64,000 nt of DNA from Gari tellinella (GCA_922989275.2 OV277858.1:10850001-10914000), one strand, 5' to 3'. Counted from the first letter of the stretch, positions 1 to 11,998 are shown. The notes: a model not told the origin generated them from the sequence alone. Numbers and translations: made by a program.

Positions 1-1194
1 TTGCTTTAAGAGCCTGCCATGCAAGCGACGTTTTGGCTCATTTATTTTCAACAATGAAATTTAACGTTCTGGTTTTTTAATTGCTGTTGTTTTAGTTCAA
101 ATAAAGAACAAGGGAAGCATCTCAACAATAACCTTTGTAAAGTCACTGCAGTATTTACCTCCATTTATCCTCTTTAGAAGCCAATGTGCTCACTTTTCAA
201 TTTTAATACATGCATATAACAAAATGACTGACATTTTGCAGAGATCCAGATAAGATGCGTACATTTAACATTGATCAGCAATGTCTGACTTAATCCACAG
301 CCAATGCCCACGCCCAACCACTCGCTAGAGTCGTCTCTACGAGTCGTCCCCAACAAGTGATCGAACGCGGGAACCGACCGAGAAATGGAAATTTTAGAAC
401 TTGAAGCATGTACCCCATCTGGAGCTCTGACTATATATGACATAATGAAGAAATATACAAGATAGACCCCTGTGGCTGTGTTATGAAATGATCATTCACA
501 ATCTCAATCCTGATTTATCAGTCAGTCTCAGGTTGTATTTTACATTAGGTCCAGTGACCGAGTCAACAAATCTAGATCATCTGTCCAGCAATTGACTTTC
601 CAGGGTATGGACAACTTTAAACTGATAATATTTACTAAGCTAATTAAAAGACATATTTGAAAGACCAACGTACTGATATTTTCTTAACCTTACTCCATAG
701 TAAGCTATAGAACCATCCACAAAGATCTATATTTATATTGACAGTATCATTTGTATGCATTCTAACACATAAATCACAAAATTTACCTTTGATTGGGTAG
801 TTTATAATAATTTTATTTACTTACTTTTATTACTATTTATTTTTTAAATTATAGTTAGTGTTATAAATTTTGAAATATTCAGGTTTTCCTCTTGTCACAG
901 CTCCATTTCAACCGCAAATAACATTATTTGCAAATAACAAAGGTCTGCATCCAAGTTGACAAATGATTGTAAAACACTGACCAATTACTACTATTACTGT
1001 TTGAATATAATGAATTTACATGCCAACTTGGGGTGATTTTACCATCATGAAACAGTTGTAATTTAACTATTAACAAACCAATGAGATCAAATAGAACACT
1101 TGGTAATACTAAACCACATTGATTACCATATTTACATTATGTCTAAAGGCTAAATATGCATTTTTAAACCTCTCCACGCTGGAATTTTCAGAAC
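1..1194. other. AT-rich sequence, no supported gene
   Basis: No conserved protein motif, RNA gene or clear repeat structure was seen. The only frames are short and have no recognisable domains. Confidence 0.5.
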
Positions 1195-1800
1195 AAAAGA
1201 TTAAACTTTTCAAAAAGTTTAGAAAACATGATGCAAAATGGAGCACTGGCTACCCATGAGCAAATGCTCCATTCCCCATCCTATCTTCAATATGCATTAA
1301 AATACTTCAAAGCAATCAATTTTAATTTGAACTACCTCAGATACTATATATACAGTTGATAACAACAATTTCTATTTCTACTTAGGATTATTCAATACAT
1401 GTATACATTTTCTAGATGCATTGGAATGTTTCAAAACAATAAATTTTACTTTTCAAAATGTTTATAAAATCCTATGAAAAATGGAACATCTGCTACTGAT
1501 GAGCAAATGCTCCACAGCCCATCACATTTTCAAAATGTGTCAAAATGCACATTCATCGGTCAATGAGATAATCATTCATAAATTACTTATAATGTGTATT
1601 TACTTATAATGTGTACAATATTGAAATTTAATAAAACATTAAATTTTACTCTTTCTTTTACAGTTTAGAAAACATGATGCAGAATGGAGCACAAGCTCCT
1701 AATGAGCAACTGCTCCATCCCCAATCACATTTTCAAAATGCATCAAAATGCACCTCAATCAGTCAGCCAGATAAGCATTCACAAATTACCACTTATGATT
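1195..1800. repeat. Three diverged direct repeats of about 235-bp period
   Basis: Three blocks (about 1195-1330, 1440-1600 and 1655-1800) share the words AAAACATGATGCAAAATGGA, GAGCAAATGCTCCA and CACATTTTCAAAATG in the same order. Each block also has a short internal inverted repeat (ATGGAGCA against TGCTCCAT), so each can fold. The copies are clearly diverged. They lie just downstream of the LINE A coding end on its transcribed strand, so they could be its 3' UTR or an unrelated local duplication. Confidence 0.6.
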
Positions 1801-1908
1801 TGTACTTAAGCTACAAGTACCAACAGCCCAATAACAAGTAAAAATAAATCCTGATGTAGTTAACTCCTCAGTCTGACACCGAGAATTTAAAAACTACAGG
1901 AAAATGTC

Positions 1909-2262
1909 TCATTTAAGTTTAAAAGTAATATTTTTAACAAATAAAGCTAGATTTAGCAATGTAGTTCTGTCAGTGCTGCACATTAGTGTTTGGAAATTTA
2001 AAATATTTGGAAAAGTGAAAAGATTCTGTCGTATGTATTTCCGTCTTTCATTAGCGAAAAACTTGCATTTAAAAAGATAATGAAACTGATCTCCTACTTC
2101 TTGACTATTACATAACGTACACACTCTATCTTATCTTGCAACATTATGATATCGTCCTCTTTCTATTGGAAAGTTAGTATTAAGGCACCTAAACTTACAG
2201 AGAGCAATATATAGATTCTTTGGTAAATTCAGAAGGTAATTTTCTAATTTCAGATCAGACTA
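1909..2262 (-). pseudogene. LINE A ORF2 C-terminal Cys/His segment
   Basis: Translation gives a leucine-rich stretch and then a CxxC...H...C motif (CTLCNSQEVGDQFHYLFKC) that ends with a stop at 1909. This arrangement is typical of the extreme C-terminus of LINE ORF2 proteins and is thought to bind RNA. An in-frame stop lies just upstream of the first cysteine, so the copy is broken. Confidence 0.75.
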
Positions 2263-2478
2263 GCACTACATGATGATGTATCTTTAAAGCCGTCCTTAAC
2301 CGGGCTCCTATATTCACTTTGCTTTATGTTTGTCTTGCGTGTTGTTTTCTATTTAGTGTGTAGATGAAGGAATGGTATTGCGTGTGTGTGTGTTTGTTGT
2401 GGTATGACTGTGTGTGTGTGCTCTGCTTGAGAGGTGGGTGTATTGTTTGTGTTACGTTTCCTGCTTGAGTCTTTCGTA
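2263..2478. repeat. TG-rich insertion inside LINE A
   Basis: The LINE A frame stops near 2479 and resumes near 2262. The intervening 216 or so bases do not code for LINE-like protein and hold several (TG)n tracts (about 2378-2420). No clear inverted ends or duplication were found. It could be a small SINE/MITE or a replacement of local sequence. Confidence 0.5.
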
Positions 2479-3096
2479 TTTATTTGTGAATTCTATAGTT
2501 AATACATTTCTCAGAATTGTAAACATTACTATTCCAAACTTGCAGATACTGATCAGCAAGTTTTGACTTTACAATATGCTTAAAGGCATTAAGACTTGGT
2601 ACGCTCTGTGATATCCAAAAGTCTGTACAACCAATACTGTTTAGAATAGATTTAATCTTTGCAATCCACTGACAGTGTTGAATTCCCCTTTCATGTAAAT
2701 TATACATTGTTCTATAAAGTATTGTGCATATTTTATCTTGCTTGCCATTTACAAGGCTACCCCAGAAATTCAACATTCTGCAAAAAATCTTGTTTTCAAT
2801 AGGACTACTTCCTTGTTCTCCCATCATCATGCAGGTTGGTGTAGACATTTTCAAATTTAAAATATATTTATAAAATTTTAGTTGAAATTGAGAAATGATT
2901 GCTACTTTTCACAACCCCATACTTCCGACCCATACAGTAAAATTGGGCTAATCATACTGTCAAAAAGTTGCAACTGGATATCAATTGGGAGACAGAGTTT
3001 CTTAATTTTACACATGACACTAAACATTGCCTTCCGTGCTTGTTCTGATAAATGCTTCTTAGTTTTACAAAATTTGCCATTATAATTAAACGTCAC
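2479..3096 (-). pseudogene. LINE A ORF2, RT thumb and downstream region
   Basis: Two minus-strand frames (3096-2902 and 2854-2480) continue the RT protein. The first holds LPIDIQLQLFDSMISPILLYGSEVWG, whose SPILLYGSEVW part is a hallmark of the region just after the RT palm in jockey/CR1-like LINEs. The second has the low-complexity WxxxIxxIL/FWxxQ pattern usual for the linker. A frame change separates them from each other and from the RT domain at 3100. Confidence 0.75.
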
Positions 3097-3099
3097 CCC

Positions 3100-4179
3100 T
3101 TAGTAGCTGAAATCATCCACAGCCTCCAAGGGGGCATTATTAAGGTAAAATACTGGCTTGTTTCTCAATTTACCACGAGAAAATACCACAACTTTAGTTT
3201 TGTCAGTATTAACAGATAAATGCCACTTTTTACAGTAATCATGCATACAGTCAAGAGCCACTTGCAGACCAGCATGGCTTTCAGAAAAAATCACAGTATC
3301 ATCAGCATACAGTAATAAGTATAACTTCATGTATAGTCCAACATTATCTTCATTCAGTTGTTCATTTACCTGCATCGAGAGAAAGTCCAGATTATCACAA
3401 TGGGTTGACATGTAACCAACTAGATAATTAAGAAAAATTGAGAACAGAATCGGAGAAAGATGTTCCCCTTGCCTGACACCTACAGCACTGACATATGTAT
3501 CTGACAAATTGCTATTAACTTTTACACATGACTTGGCTTTAGCATAGATATTATGAATAACCCTCAACACTTTGCCATCAACTTTGTGATCTAACAACTT
3601 TTTCCACAGTGCAGTTCTATTGACTGAATCAAATGCTTTTCTGTAATCAATAAAGGAACAATACAGTTTATTCTTCTTTGACAAATATAAATAAATCAAC
3701 ATTTTCAGTGAACGTATGTGGTCATCAGTACTGTATCCTTTGCGGAACCCGGCTTGCTCTTCAGCCAGCAACCCAGTTTCCTCCAAGAATGAAATAATTC
3801 TACTGTTCAATGCTGAGGTGAAAAGTTTTCCAAGACAGCTCAATATTGTAATACCTCTGTAATTGTCTGGGTTGTTATCATCACCTTTATTCTTGAAAAT
3901 AGGCAATATAACTCCAGTACACCAAATATCTGGAACAATACCAGTCTCAAGAATAATGTTGAATAGCCTACAATACAACGGCAGCAATATATCTTTGGAA
4001 TATTTAATGTATTCATTCAATAGATTATCTTTAGGTGAGCTGGCTTTGTTATTCTTCAAGTTTTTGATAACTTTTTCTATCTCATCAGCTGTGAAAGCTT
4101 GATTTAAGATTCCATTAGCATTTGTAATAGAGTCAATATCAAATGATAAAAATGCATCATTATTATCATCCCCATTCAA
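3100..4179 (-). pseudogene. LINE A reverse transcriptase domain
   Basis: About 359 codons are open. They contain the RT landmarks of non-LTR elements: NYRGITILSCLGKLF (block 1-2), FIDYRKAFDSV (block A, catalytic Asp), GVRQGEHLSPILFSIFLN (block B) and LLYADDTVIF (block C, YADD). The enzyme would copy element RNA at a nicked genomic target. The domain itself is open, but the frame breaks on both sides and the element is 5'-truncated, so no full ORF2 protein can be made. Confidence 0.92.
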
Positions 4180-4594
4180 ACTACGAAAATGTTCAAAAAC
4201 ACTTCCATTGATACCTTACTTAAAACCTCTTTACGCTCACCTGAATATCGATTAAGAAGACACCAGTACTCTTTTGGGCTACTATGCATAATATTCCTCA
4301 ACTTCTTTGCAATGTTATCATGGTAATTTTAGCATTTAAGATTTTCTTATATTTTTTGCTGTTAGTTTTCATTTTTTCCAGATTATCTTGCGATCTCAAT
4401 TGTCTGTATTTATGTTTATAGCTGTAATACTCTCTTTGTTTGTTTTTACACTCAGAATCAAACCAAGGCTTATTATTTCTCTTACTTACAGTTACCATCT
4501 TTTTAGTTTTCAACAAATGACACTTCTCAGCTGCATCAGTCAGCACTCCACCAGTTTCTTCCGTAATTCTATTAATAACATCTGACGAGAAAGA

Positions 4595-5068
4595 TTATCC
4601 ATTAGTACTATCAATAAAAGAGCACAAGTCGTTCACCGTTTCATTGCTGATACTATCCCTAAATTTATTCAACATTTCAGAACTCCAAGTTGCTCTTACA
4701 TTTGCCACCATATCTGGAGTATTATAATCAATATCCACACCTTCAACAACCTGTGGAGCACTGACTGACCCAACCGTAAAAGCTATTGGATTATGAACAT
4801 CAGACATGACTGGGTCAAAAGGTAAAACTTCAAAATAAGTAAAGCAAGGGAAAAGCTCAGGATATATAAGGACAAAATCAACAACACTTACGACTTTACA
4901 AGTGGTCTTACCAGTATAGGCATCCTTGTCCAATCTTCCATTAGCAATATGAACATCAAAATATTTACAAATATCAATGAGCCTACGCCCATAATTATTA
5001 CAGTAATGGTATTCAGAATGCCTTTCTGAGGAAAAGCCTAACAATTCAAGATTATTCTTGTTTATCAA
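4595..5068 (-). pseudogene. LINE A endonuclease, C-terminal half
   Basis: This is the C-terminal half of an APE-type (exonuclease/endonuclease/phosphatase fold) domain, with SVVDFVLIYPEL (conserved xxxDYxL region) and PVMSDVHNPI (conserved SDH; here the His follows SDV). The N-terminal half, with GDFNAR, is at 16169-16490. The open frame begins exactly at the LTR-element junction. When the four-base target duplication is counted once, the two halves are in the same frame, which shows the LTR element landed inside this domain. Confidence 0.88.
5065..5068. repeat. Target-site duplication TCAA (left copy)
   Basis: TCAA immediately precedes the 5' LTR and recurs at 16169-16172 right after the 3' LTR. 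Four to six bases is the normal duplication for Ty3/Gypsy integrases. Confidence 0.85.
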
Positions 5069-5882
5069 TGTAACAGGGTGTACTTTTATTCAGACTAATT
5101 TCATGTACCAAAGCCTAGCTCTTATTCTCTCCCTTTGTATGTTTGGAGTTATCTTTCTTAATTCTATTGTATTATTGAAAGCCCGCGAAGTTGCGATTGT
5201 TCCTATTGTTCTTTTCATGTAGTTTCTCACTTTCTAGTCACACTTCACACTAAGAAGACCTTTTCTATTGAGGATCTCCATTTGGAATTTCATTGGGTAT
5301 GTTGAATCTTTGTTTTCTTTGATGGGAACTTATTTGGGTTTAGGTATTGGTTGCAATCGAGTGCAGTGAGCAGTCTTCATCCTTTTCTAATCATGGTTTG
5401 ACATTTAGTGATTTATAGGATTTCGTGGTAATTTTGAAATAGCAGCATCGGATCTTTCTAATTCTAAAAACATCACTTATATCTTTCTTACACCTGTTGC
5501 ATTAACCCTTTGCAGATTTGTCAGTTAACCATTACACCATAGAGCCACAGTTGGGAGGTGTGTGTGTGCTTGGCCCATAGCTGGTGAGTTATGTGTTGGT
5601 GTGTAGGTGTGTGTCCTCGGCAATTGTATTTTGTGTATTTGTGCGAGTCTGTGATGTGATGTTTAAAGTGTTATATGTATTTATGTTTTAGGTAAATTCC
5701 ATGGCCACTAGATTGTTAATTTGTCATTGTATATGTTGTAATGTAGGTATTGTATCTTATTTCAGGGTGCCATAACCTTTTAGGCTCCGAATGAATATAA
5801 TATAAGGACTAAACACTGGCGTTTGGTTTTTGACTACCTATCCATCTGGCCCAAACCCTATAGAGTTAACCACTCTATTACA
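5069..5882 (+). repeat. 5' LTR
   Basis: It starts TGTAACAGGG and ends ACTCTATTACA, so the terminal inverted repeat is TGTAA/TTACA. It matches 15356-16168 almost base for base. An AT-rich TATAATATAAGG stretch near 5795-5807 is a candidate TATA or polyadenylation region shortly before the LTR end. The promoter is inferred, not demonstrated. Confidence 0.95.
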
Positions 5883-5884
5883 TT

Positions 5885-5902
5885 TGGCGCCCAACGAGGG
5901 AC
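5885..5902 (+). promoter_or_regulatory. Primer binding site, tRNA-Lys-like
   Basis: TGGCGCCCAACGAGGGAC lies two bases after the 5' LTR. TGGCGCCCAACG is the complement of a lysine tRNA 3' end, as used by many retroelements. It would prime minus-strand DNA synthesis. Confidence 0.85.
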
Positions 5903-5941
5903 CAGATGGTTGGTTGAGGGAAAACAGGAGCGTTGACTGTA

Positions 5942-6066
5942 GTATGGTTGGACGTTGGAGGCACTGGTGATCGTATGGTTTGACGCGCTGATGGTCGTAT
6001 GGTCGGATGTGCTGATGGTCGTATATGGTTGGACGTGGTAGGCGTTGATGGTCGTATGGTTGGATT
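5942..6066 (+). repeat. Short tandem repeat in the leader
   Basis: There are five imperfect copies of a 20-27 base unit built on TGGTCGTATGGTTGGA, with variants such as GGTCGGATGTGCTGA between them. Only the retrotransposon leader holds them in this window. Confidence 0.75.
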
Positions 6067-7122
6067 CCTGGCTTCTACGACGAAGGATCTCTCATTGACG
6101 ATGGATCTAGTGATTTAGAGACTTACCTGACACTTCACCTACGTTGGGTTGTATCTAGTGCATATAGTGACTATAGTGACTATCTTAAACCCAGAAACTG
6201 AACTGAACTGTGATATTTGTGATCTAGTGGCCAGTTATTCATTCAATGCTGTTCAACAGAGCGTGAGTACATGTTGTTTGCTGTATGATTGATATATTGT
6301 AAATTGTAAGAAAGAGTTCACATTTGCATGCTTTAATTTACATTTTGGTGAAGGATTTCTAATTGGTAAAGGATTTAGTATTTAACAGTAGTTTAAATCT
6401 CTTCTTATTAACTGTTTTCAGGATCTCCTGTCCACTTTCAGGGTAGGCTTTAATCTTTATGTACTTAATGCTGCTATTTTGAAACTAGAGGACGCTTTAT
6501 CTCCAATTTCAGACCAGTCCGTCATTTTCTAAATTTAATTGTCATTTTCGGAATTTAATTTAATTTACAGAGATCTACCTTCACTTTCAGGATCCTTTTT
6601 ATTAATATAGCTCTGTACTCCCATTTCATTGCTTAAATATATATACCATCACTGCAGTCGGTTGAAGTCTTTATTTAAGTTTTCTGTGCATTTCAGATAA
6701 TTAATTGATATTCTATAGGTTTGCATATATTCGGCTATTGATTCTTTATTTTCTCAGCGTTCAAGTGCTTGATTACCCCTCATTCTTGGACATTTATCTA
6801 TTGTTTTGTTTATCTGGTGCATTCTGGTTTGTTGACAGAATAGGTCATTGTTTACATTTTGCAGGGAATTCCCTTTCTATTTATTTACCTGCTGACATCA
6901 CAGGAATGACATGTGACTTACTTCTTGACCATATCAGGAAAAAGTAGTAAATTCTTTGGCTAGTTTGTTTACATTATAGGTAGTTGTAGTGCTAGTGAAT
7001 TGAATGTGCATGCGTACTTAGAATATGTACAGATCAACCACATAGATTGGAAAGCAGATTTATTTTGAACAAATACAGGTAAGATATTATTCTTTAAACT
7101 TAACCCGGCTATCCGGATAGGT

Positions 7123-7157
7123 TGTCTGTCTGTCTGTCTGTCTGTCTATCTGTCTGT
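7123..7157. repeat. (TGTC)n microsatellite
   Basis: About eight TGTC units, one with a T>A change, lie inside the retrotransposon leader. Confidence 0.85.
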
Positions 7158-8919
7158 AATACCCTTTGATACCCCACCCTCCAACCCAATAGGTTGCCAG
7201 TTTGTCAGTCCGTGTGCATCCATTGAAACAGGTTTCATTGAATGTTAGCCCCATTGTTTGTCTGTCTGTTTATTTACATTAGGACCATTGAATTTAATTA
7301 GGCTACTTGTCTGCTTGTTTACACCTTAAATTTCAACCCCATTTACTTTTGTGTTGTAATTGACAGGAATATTTAACAGTGTGGACTGGTGTATTCCTCT
7401 AGCTGAGCTCATTTGCAGTGTGTAGCTTATACTGATACACATTTAAGGTGAAGGTCATGGACTAGCTAAAGGTCAAGGTCAATGTAACATAGCAGTTCAT
7501 TAACACATTGTTTGATATTTCTTTTCTTGTATTGCATTTGCATTTGATTGAATGGTCTAGTAATTTCTTGCTCAGCTGATGATTGGGAAATTAAATTGAA
7601 ATTTAATTTATGCATTATAGGATTATCTTTATCCCTGTTAAACAAAATCTTTTCATTTAATGTTTTGAACTTGAGGTGATGGAAATGAATTAGGTTTCAC
7701 TTTCTGCATCACTAGTTGGAACTTCGCGTCAGTTTGGATCCGAGATACCATACCACATATTCTATTGTGTCTGGTGCCAAGTCGCGTCAAGTCACGTCAA
7801 GTCATACTCAGAATTGAGTTGGTAAGTCAAGGGTAGTAACTCTGTTTGAAAATTATTTCAATCATTTAATCACTTAGTTATTCAAGGGTCATTACTTTAA
7901 TGATTCAAGGGACATAATTGAGATGATCCTTAGTCATTAATTATCTCCCTTTGACTGTTTATAGTTTACTCTTATACGAATAAGTATTTAATTAATAACT
8001 TTGAATTTAATTAAATAGTTTGTGAAACAGAGGTACTTGTATTTTATGATGTATTGATCCCTAGGCCTTTAATTTGTTATTGGATTCTGATCATAATAAT
8101 TCTGGTCCGCATTTTAATTAATTTACCTTAGTGAAGAGAGATAGTTTATACTGCGGTTAGGCCCCATATTAATCTCATTTAGAGATAGCAATTGCTTTCT
8201 TTGAGTGATATTTTAGAAATCACTTAGGTTTTCCGTAAGAAATATTTTAATATAATCATTTGAATTACTTAGGCTCTCCCGATTTAATAATTTAATTACA
8301 TTGTCATTTGATCTTAGTTTACAGGACAATAATGCTGTAAAGAGACTTTCTTTATTATGTTGTGACTTATACGACTTGAATACAATTTGATTTATGTTGG
8401 CCATTGTAGCCGTATGTTGTGACTTGTATTTCATTCCCCTGAATTGCAACAAAATGACTTGGGATTTGGATTTCCTTTAGTGAAGTGTTTTATATAATAC
8501 TTATGTAATGTATTGAATCACTTAGTGTGATAAGTTTGACAAATGTGAACAGGAATAGTGAACACATGTGAATAGTTTGTGTTTGAAACACTTATTGACA
8601 GGAAGGTGTTGGAGCATAACCATGCAATACTATTGCTAGGTTAGAGGAGTGGAGTTTGTGTTTATTTAGCATTGGTATAATTGCTTATGCTTAGGATAGA
8701 TCTTGTGTAAGATTATTTTAAACATAGTTGGTTGATTTTGAATATTCAAGTGAATATTTAGTTGAACAGTGAATATTTTATTATAGTACTGTTTCTTACT
8801 TTACATTAAATTCTATTTTAAGTTGATAGTTATACTTTAGTACAATTAATTAGTACTTCAAGCTTACTTGTGCATAGATATGGGTGATACCCATCATAGT
8901 TTGGATTCAGATCATTAGT

Positions 8920-10105
8920 ATGGCAGACAAGGAAGTAGTAGATTGGAGTAAGAAGCTGTTGGAAGAATCACTGCAGGAAGCGAAAATGAGGGAGGCAGAA
9001 GCTGATAAGAAGATGGAAGCATCAGGAGGAGAAGTAGCAGATCCAGTGATGTCAGAAAAGGATAGGAAACTATTAGATGCTTTCCATAGTCTTCACTTGG
9101 ATCCTGACATTAATACTCCAGGGGATCTCATCAGTTTTATGAAGAAATATGGATCTATAGCGAGCAAGACAGTTCAGAAGGAAGCCGCTGATGACTTAGG
9201 ATTGCCAAAGTCAACAGAGAAAACCAAGACTGATGATGTTAAAGCAGTTGGTCCTCGTGAGTCCAAGCCCATTCCTGCACCAAGGTTACACATGTACCAG
9301 TACCCAAAGATCTCTAGCTTTGGATGTGAAGGAGGGAAAGGAGACGTTACTTGGGCAACCTTTAAGTTTGAGGTCGAGGCTCTGGTAGAAGATAAATGTT
9401 TTACCCCTGAACAGATATTACACGGAATCAGGAAAGCAGTGAAAGGAAATGTTAGTGAGATTATAAGGAGATTAGGGACAGGAGTTACAGTTCATTATGA
9501 AGAAGTTATACAGCTGCACTCAACTATCAACTGAAACTGTGACTGCATTTGCTTGTAGAGTTGAAGAGCACTTTGACAAGGCAGTTCTATTGGAGTGTTT
9601 AGACAAAACACATACCCATATATTGAAAGGTGTTCTATACCAAGGACTTCAACGAGAACTTTAGCATTTGGCGGCTTATAAGTATGACACCATTGATGAC
9701 TACGACAGGTTTAAGATCGAGCTTAGGAAAATTGAGGCGGAAATGGAGCCAGGCAGTGAAAGAAAACCTTGTAAACCCGCAGTTCCCACTCAGTCCAAAG
9801 AGAAACCAGAGAAAAGTGAGTTGGGAGAAGTAAAGGATTTATTACAGAAGCTGCATGAAAGGATCGATAAGCTAGAAGGTGATAAGAAAGAAAACAACTC
9901 AGAGCAACAACAATTTACTCCTTATGTAAGCCGAGGAGCTAGAAAAGGTCGGTTTAATGGACAGCGTGGTTCTAGAGATAGAGGCGTAAGGGACAGAGGC
10001 AGTTATAGACCATTGGGAAGTACCACTTTCATGCCAACCTGTTGGCACTGCAACCAGAAAGGGCACATGCAAGCCAATTGCCCAAACTGGTTTGTGCCGC
10101 AGTAA
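8920..10105 (+). pseudogene. gag: gag, disrupted
   Basis: The preferred start is the ATG at 8920 (MADKEVVDW); the open frame also extends upstream to a GTG. The first 200 codons hold a charged N-terminus and a capsid-like segment with WATFKFEVEALV and GIRKAVKGNVSEIIRRLG, a pattern shared by Gypsy gag and the domesticated PNMA/Arc group. The frame is lost by an indel near 9515-9534. The next frame has a stop at 9662-9664, and the last segment (9668-10105) is basic and ends with one CCHC knuckle (CWHCNQKGHMQANC, 10040-10081) for RNA binding. With one frameshift and one nonsense codon this copy cannot make full Gag. Confidence 0.88.
10081..10087 (+). promoter_or_regulatory. Candidate -1 frameshift heptamer C CCA AAC
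   Basis: CCCAAAC fits X XXY YYZ and is correctly phased in the gag frame (tgC CCA AAC). It lies directly after the last cysteine of the zinc knuckle and 18 bases before the gag stop at 10103-10105. Pol lies in the -1 frame, which is open across this point. No downstream pseudoknot was worked out. Confidence 0.6.
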
Positions 10106-10947
10106 GGGGATCGAACTGTGGCACCTCAACTAGAGAACAAGGTCCCAAGTTGGTTGGTGAAATTAACGAAGTTAGCATCCAGATCAATAACATTGATACT
10201 GTTGCACTTCTTGATACGGGGTCATGTGTTAGCATTATCACAGACTCATTTTATAAAGAACACTTAACACATATTACTTTGGAACCACTTACAGATATTC
10301 TAAATATAGAGTGTGCTTATGGACAACCGTTACCCTACATAGGCTGTATCGAGGCCGAAATTAAAGTACAGGCTGGATTAGATCAAGCCAAGCCACAGTC
10401 TTGCATTTTTCTTATTTCACCTGACACAAAATACTCTTCAAATACACCAATCATTTTAGGCACTAACATTTTGCACACATTACTTCAAGACTGCAAGGAT
10501 CATTTTGGAGAGCAATTTTTACAAAAAGCAAAACTTCACACACCCTGGTATTTAAGCTTTAGGGCCATAACATTAAGACATAGGTTACTCAGAAAGAACA
10601 AGGACAGGATAGCCATAGTAAGAAGTGCGGTACCACATAAAGTTATACTTCAGCCAAATGAAACAAAGAATATCAGAGCATTTGCTGATAAAGTGATGTG
10701 TGTCCCTACTGGTAATGCCATTTTGCATGAAACAGAGCAAGTCAGTATACCAAATTACATAGACCTTACCCCAAGTATGGTTCACTATGAATATGGCAAA
10801 AACAAGGACTTAGTAGTTACACTATCTAATATTACCACAAATACAGTGTGCATTCAACCTAGAGCAATACTTTGCGAACTTCAGCCTGTAAAGGTTACAG
10901 AAGAGAGTATTAGGAAAAAGGAAGAAAAAGACATTGATAGGAAATGA
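10102..10947 (+). pseudogene. Protease region of pol
   Basis: The frame holds the retropepsin active-site motif LLDTGS (DTGS at 10213-10224) within VALLDTGSCVSII. About 70 residues later IILGTNIL corresponds to the conserved (I/L)LGxxxL strand. A beta-rich spacer of the Gypsy type follows before RT. The frame stops at 10945-10947, where codons for the pol spacer resume immediately in the same frame. The protease cleaves Gag and Gag-Pol during particle maturation. Confidence 0.85.
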
Positions 10948-11102
10948 GAAACAGTAGTAAATGACCTTAGCATAGATGAAAACAACTTACTTTCAGATCA
11001 ACAAAAACAAACTTTACGAGAATTTATGATTCAGCATAAGGATATGTTTTCGACCGGAGATACAGACATTGGCAAATGTAATCGCGTTAACATAGGATTG
11101 AG

Positions 11103-11648
11103 CTTTTAGATGAAAACACATTTAAACTTAGGCATCGGCGAATACCACCGCATATGATAGATGAAGTTAGGCAACATCTAGAGCAGTTGCAGTCATGCGG
11201 TATTATTCGGCCATCGAAATCACCTTATGCATCGCCTATTGTATTATGTAGAAAGAAAAATGGCAAATTGAGGATGTGCATTGACTACAGGATGTTAAAC
11301 CAGAGGACTATCAAAGATTATGTTGCTTTGCCAAGAATGGAAGAGATCTTTGATAGCCTGAGTGGTGCCAAATACTTCAGTACAGTAGACATGAAGTCTG
11401 GCTACCACCAGGTGGAGGTAGAAGAGGTACATAAGGAACGCACTGCATTTACATTAGGACCCTATGGCCTCTGGGAATTTAACAAACTACCATTTGGGCT
11501 AACCAATTCCCCAGCTACATTTCAAAGGCTTATGCAAGAATGCCTAGGAGACCTAAATTTAAGAATATGTGTAGTCTACATAGATGATTTAATAATATTC
11601 AGTAAAACTTTTGAAGAACATTTGGAAAACCTAGGAAAAGTCTTTTAG
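11103..11648 (+). pseudogene. Reverse transcriptase domain of pol
   Basis: The frame starts after a frame change near 11100. It has the Gypsy RT blocks in order: SPYASPIVLCRKKNG, LRMCIDYRMLN, FSTVDMKSGYHQV (catalytic Asp), LPFGLTNSPATFQ and the catalytic YIDD (11577-11588). A TAG at 11646-11648 interrupts it. The same frame then continues to about 11910 with the RT thumb features FLGHVVS and FLAFAGYYRRFI. Confidence 0.92.
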
Positions 11649-11998
11649 CGACTAAAATCGTTTAACCTCAAGTTAGCGCCAGAGAAATGCCAATTCTTTA
11701 GGAAACAGATACCATTTTTAGGTCATGTCGTAAGTGACGAAGTAATTGAGACCGATCCGGCAAAAAAAGACAAGGTAAAAAACTGGCCGACACCATCAAA
11801 ACCCGAGGAGGTTAGGAGTTTTCTAGCTTTCGCTGGATACTACCGTCGCTTTATAAAGGATTTCAGTAAAATATCTAGACCTTTGGCAGATCTCATTCCA
11901 CCCACTACATCAAAAAAGGGCCAAAGAAGAAACAAATTTCAAATGAATGGAAATGAACAGAACAGGAACAAGCATCGTTTGACAATTTAAAAACCATT

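Larger units (their letters stand above)
1909..5068 (-). mobile_element. LINE A, 3' portion (non-LTR retrotransposon relic)
   Basis: On the minus strand the order is C-terminal half of an APE-type endonuclease (5068-4595), linker (4546-4298), reverse transcriptase (4179-3100), RT thumb and C-terminal region (3096-2480), and a C-terminal Cys/His segment (2262-1909). The reading frame changes several times, and about 215 bases of foreign sequence interrupt it at 2263-2478. The 5' part of the same element lies at 16169-16490, on the far side of the inserted LTR retrotransposon. The domain order matches APE-bearing LINEs of the jockey/CR1/L2 type; the clade cannot be fixed by eye. Confidence 0.9.
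5903..8919 (+). other. Long non-coding leader of the LTR element
   Basis: About 3 kb separates the primer site from gag. No frame above 80 codons with recognisable content was found. It holds a tandem TGGTCGTATGGTTGGA repeat (5942-6066), a (TGTC)n tract (7123-7157) and a typical molluscan AAGGTCAAGGTCA stretch near 7475. A 12-codon upstream frame (ATG at 8880, stop at 8916-8918) ends two bases before the gag ATG at 8920. Confidence 0.7.

Noticed and set aside
10029..10241. Minus-strand open frames across gag/pol (also 9899-10129, 12299-12604, 13823-14094)
   Set aside because: They are antisense to strongly supported gag/pol domains and have no recognisable content.
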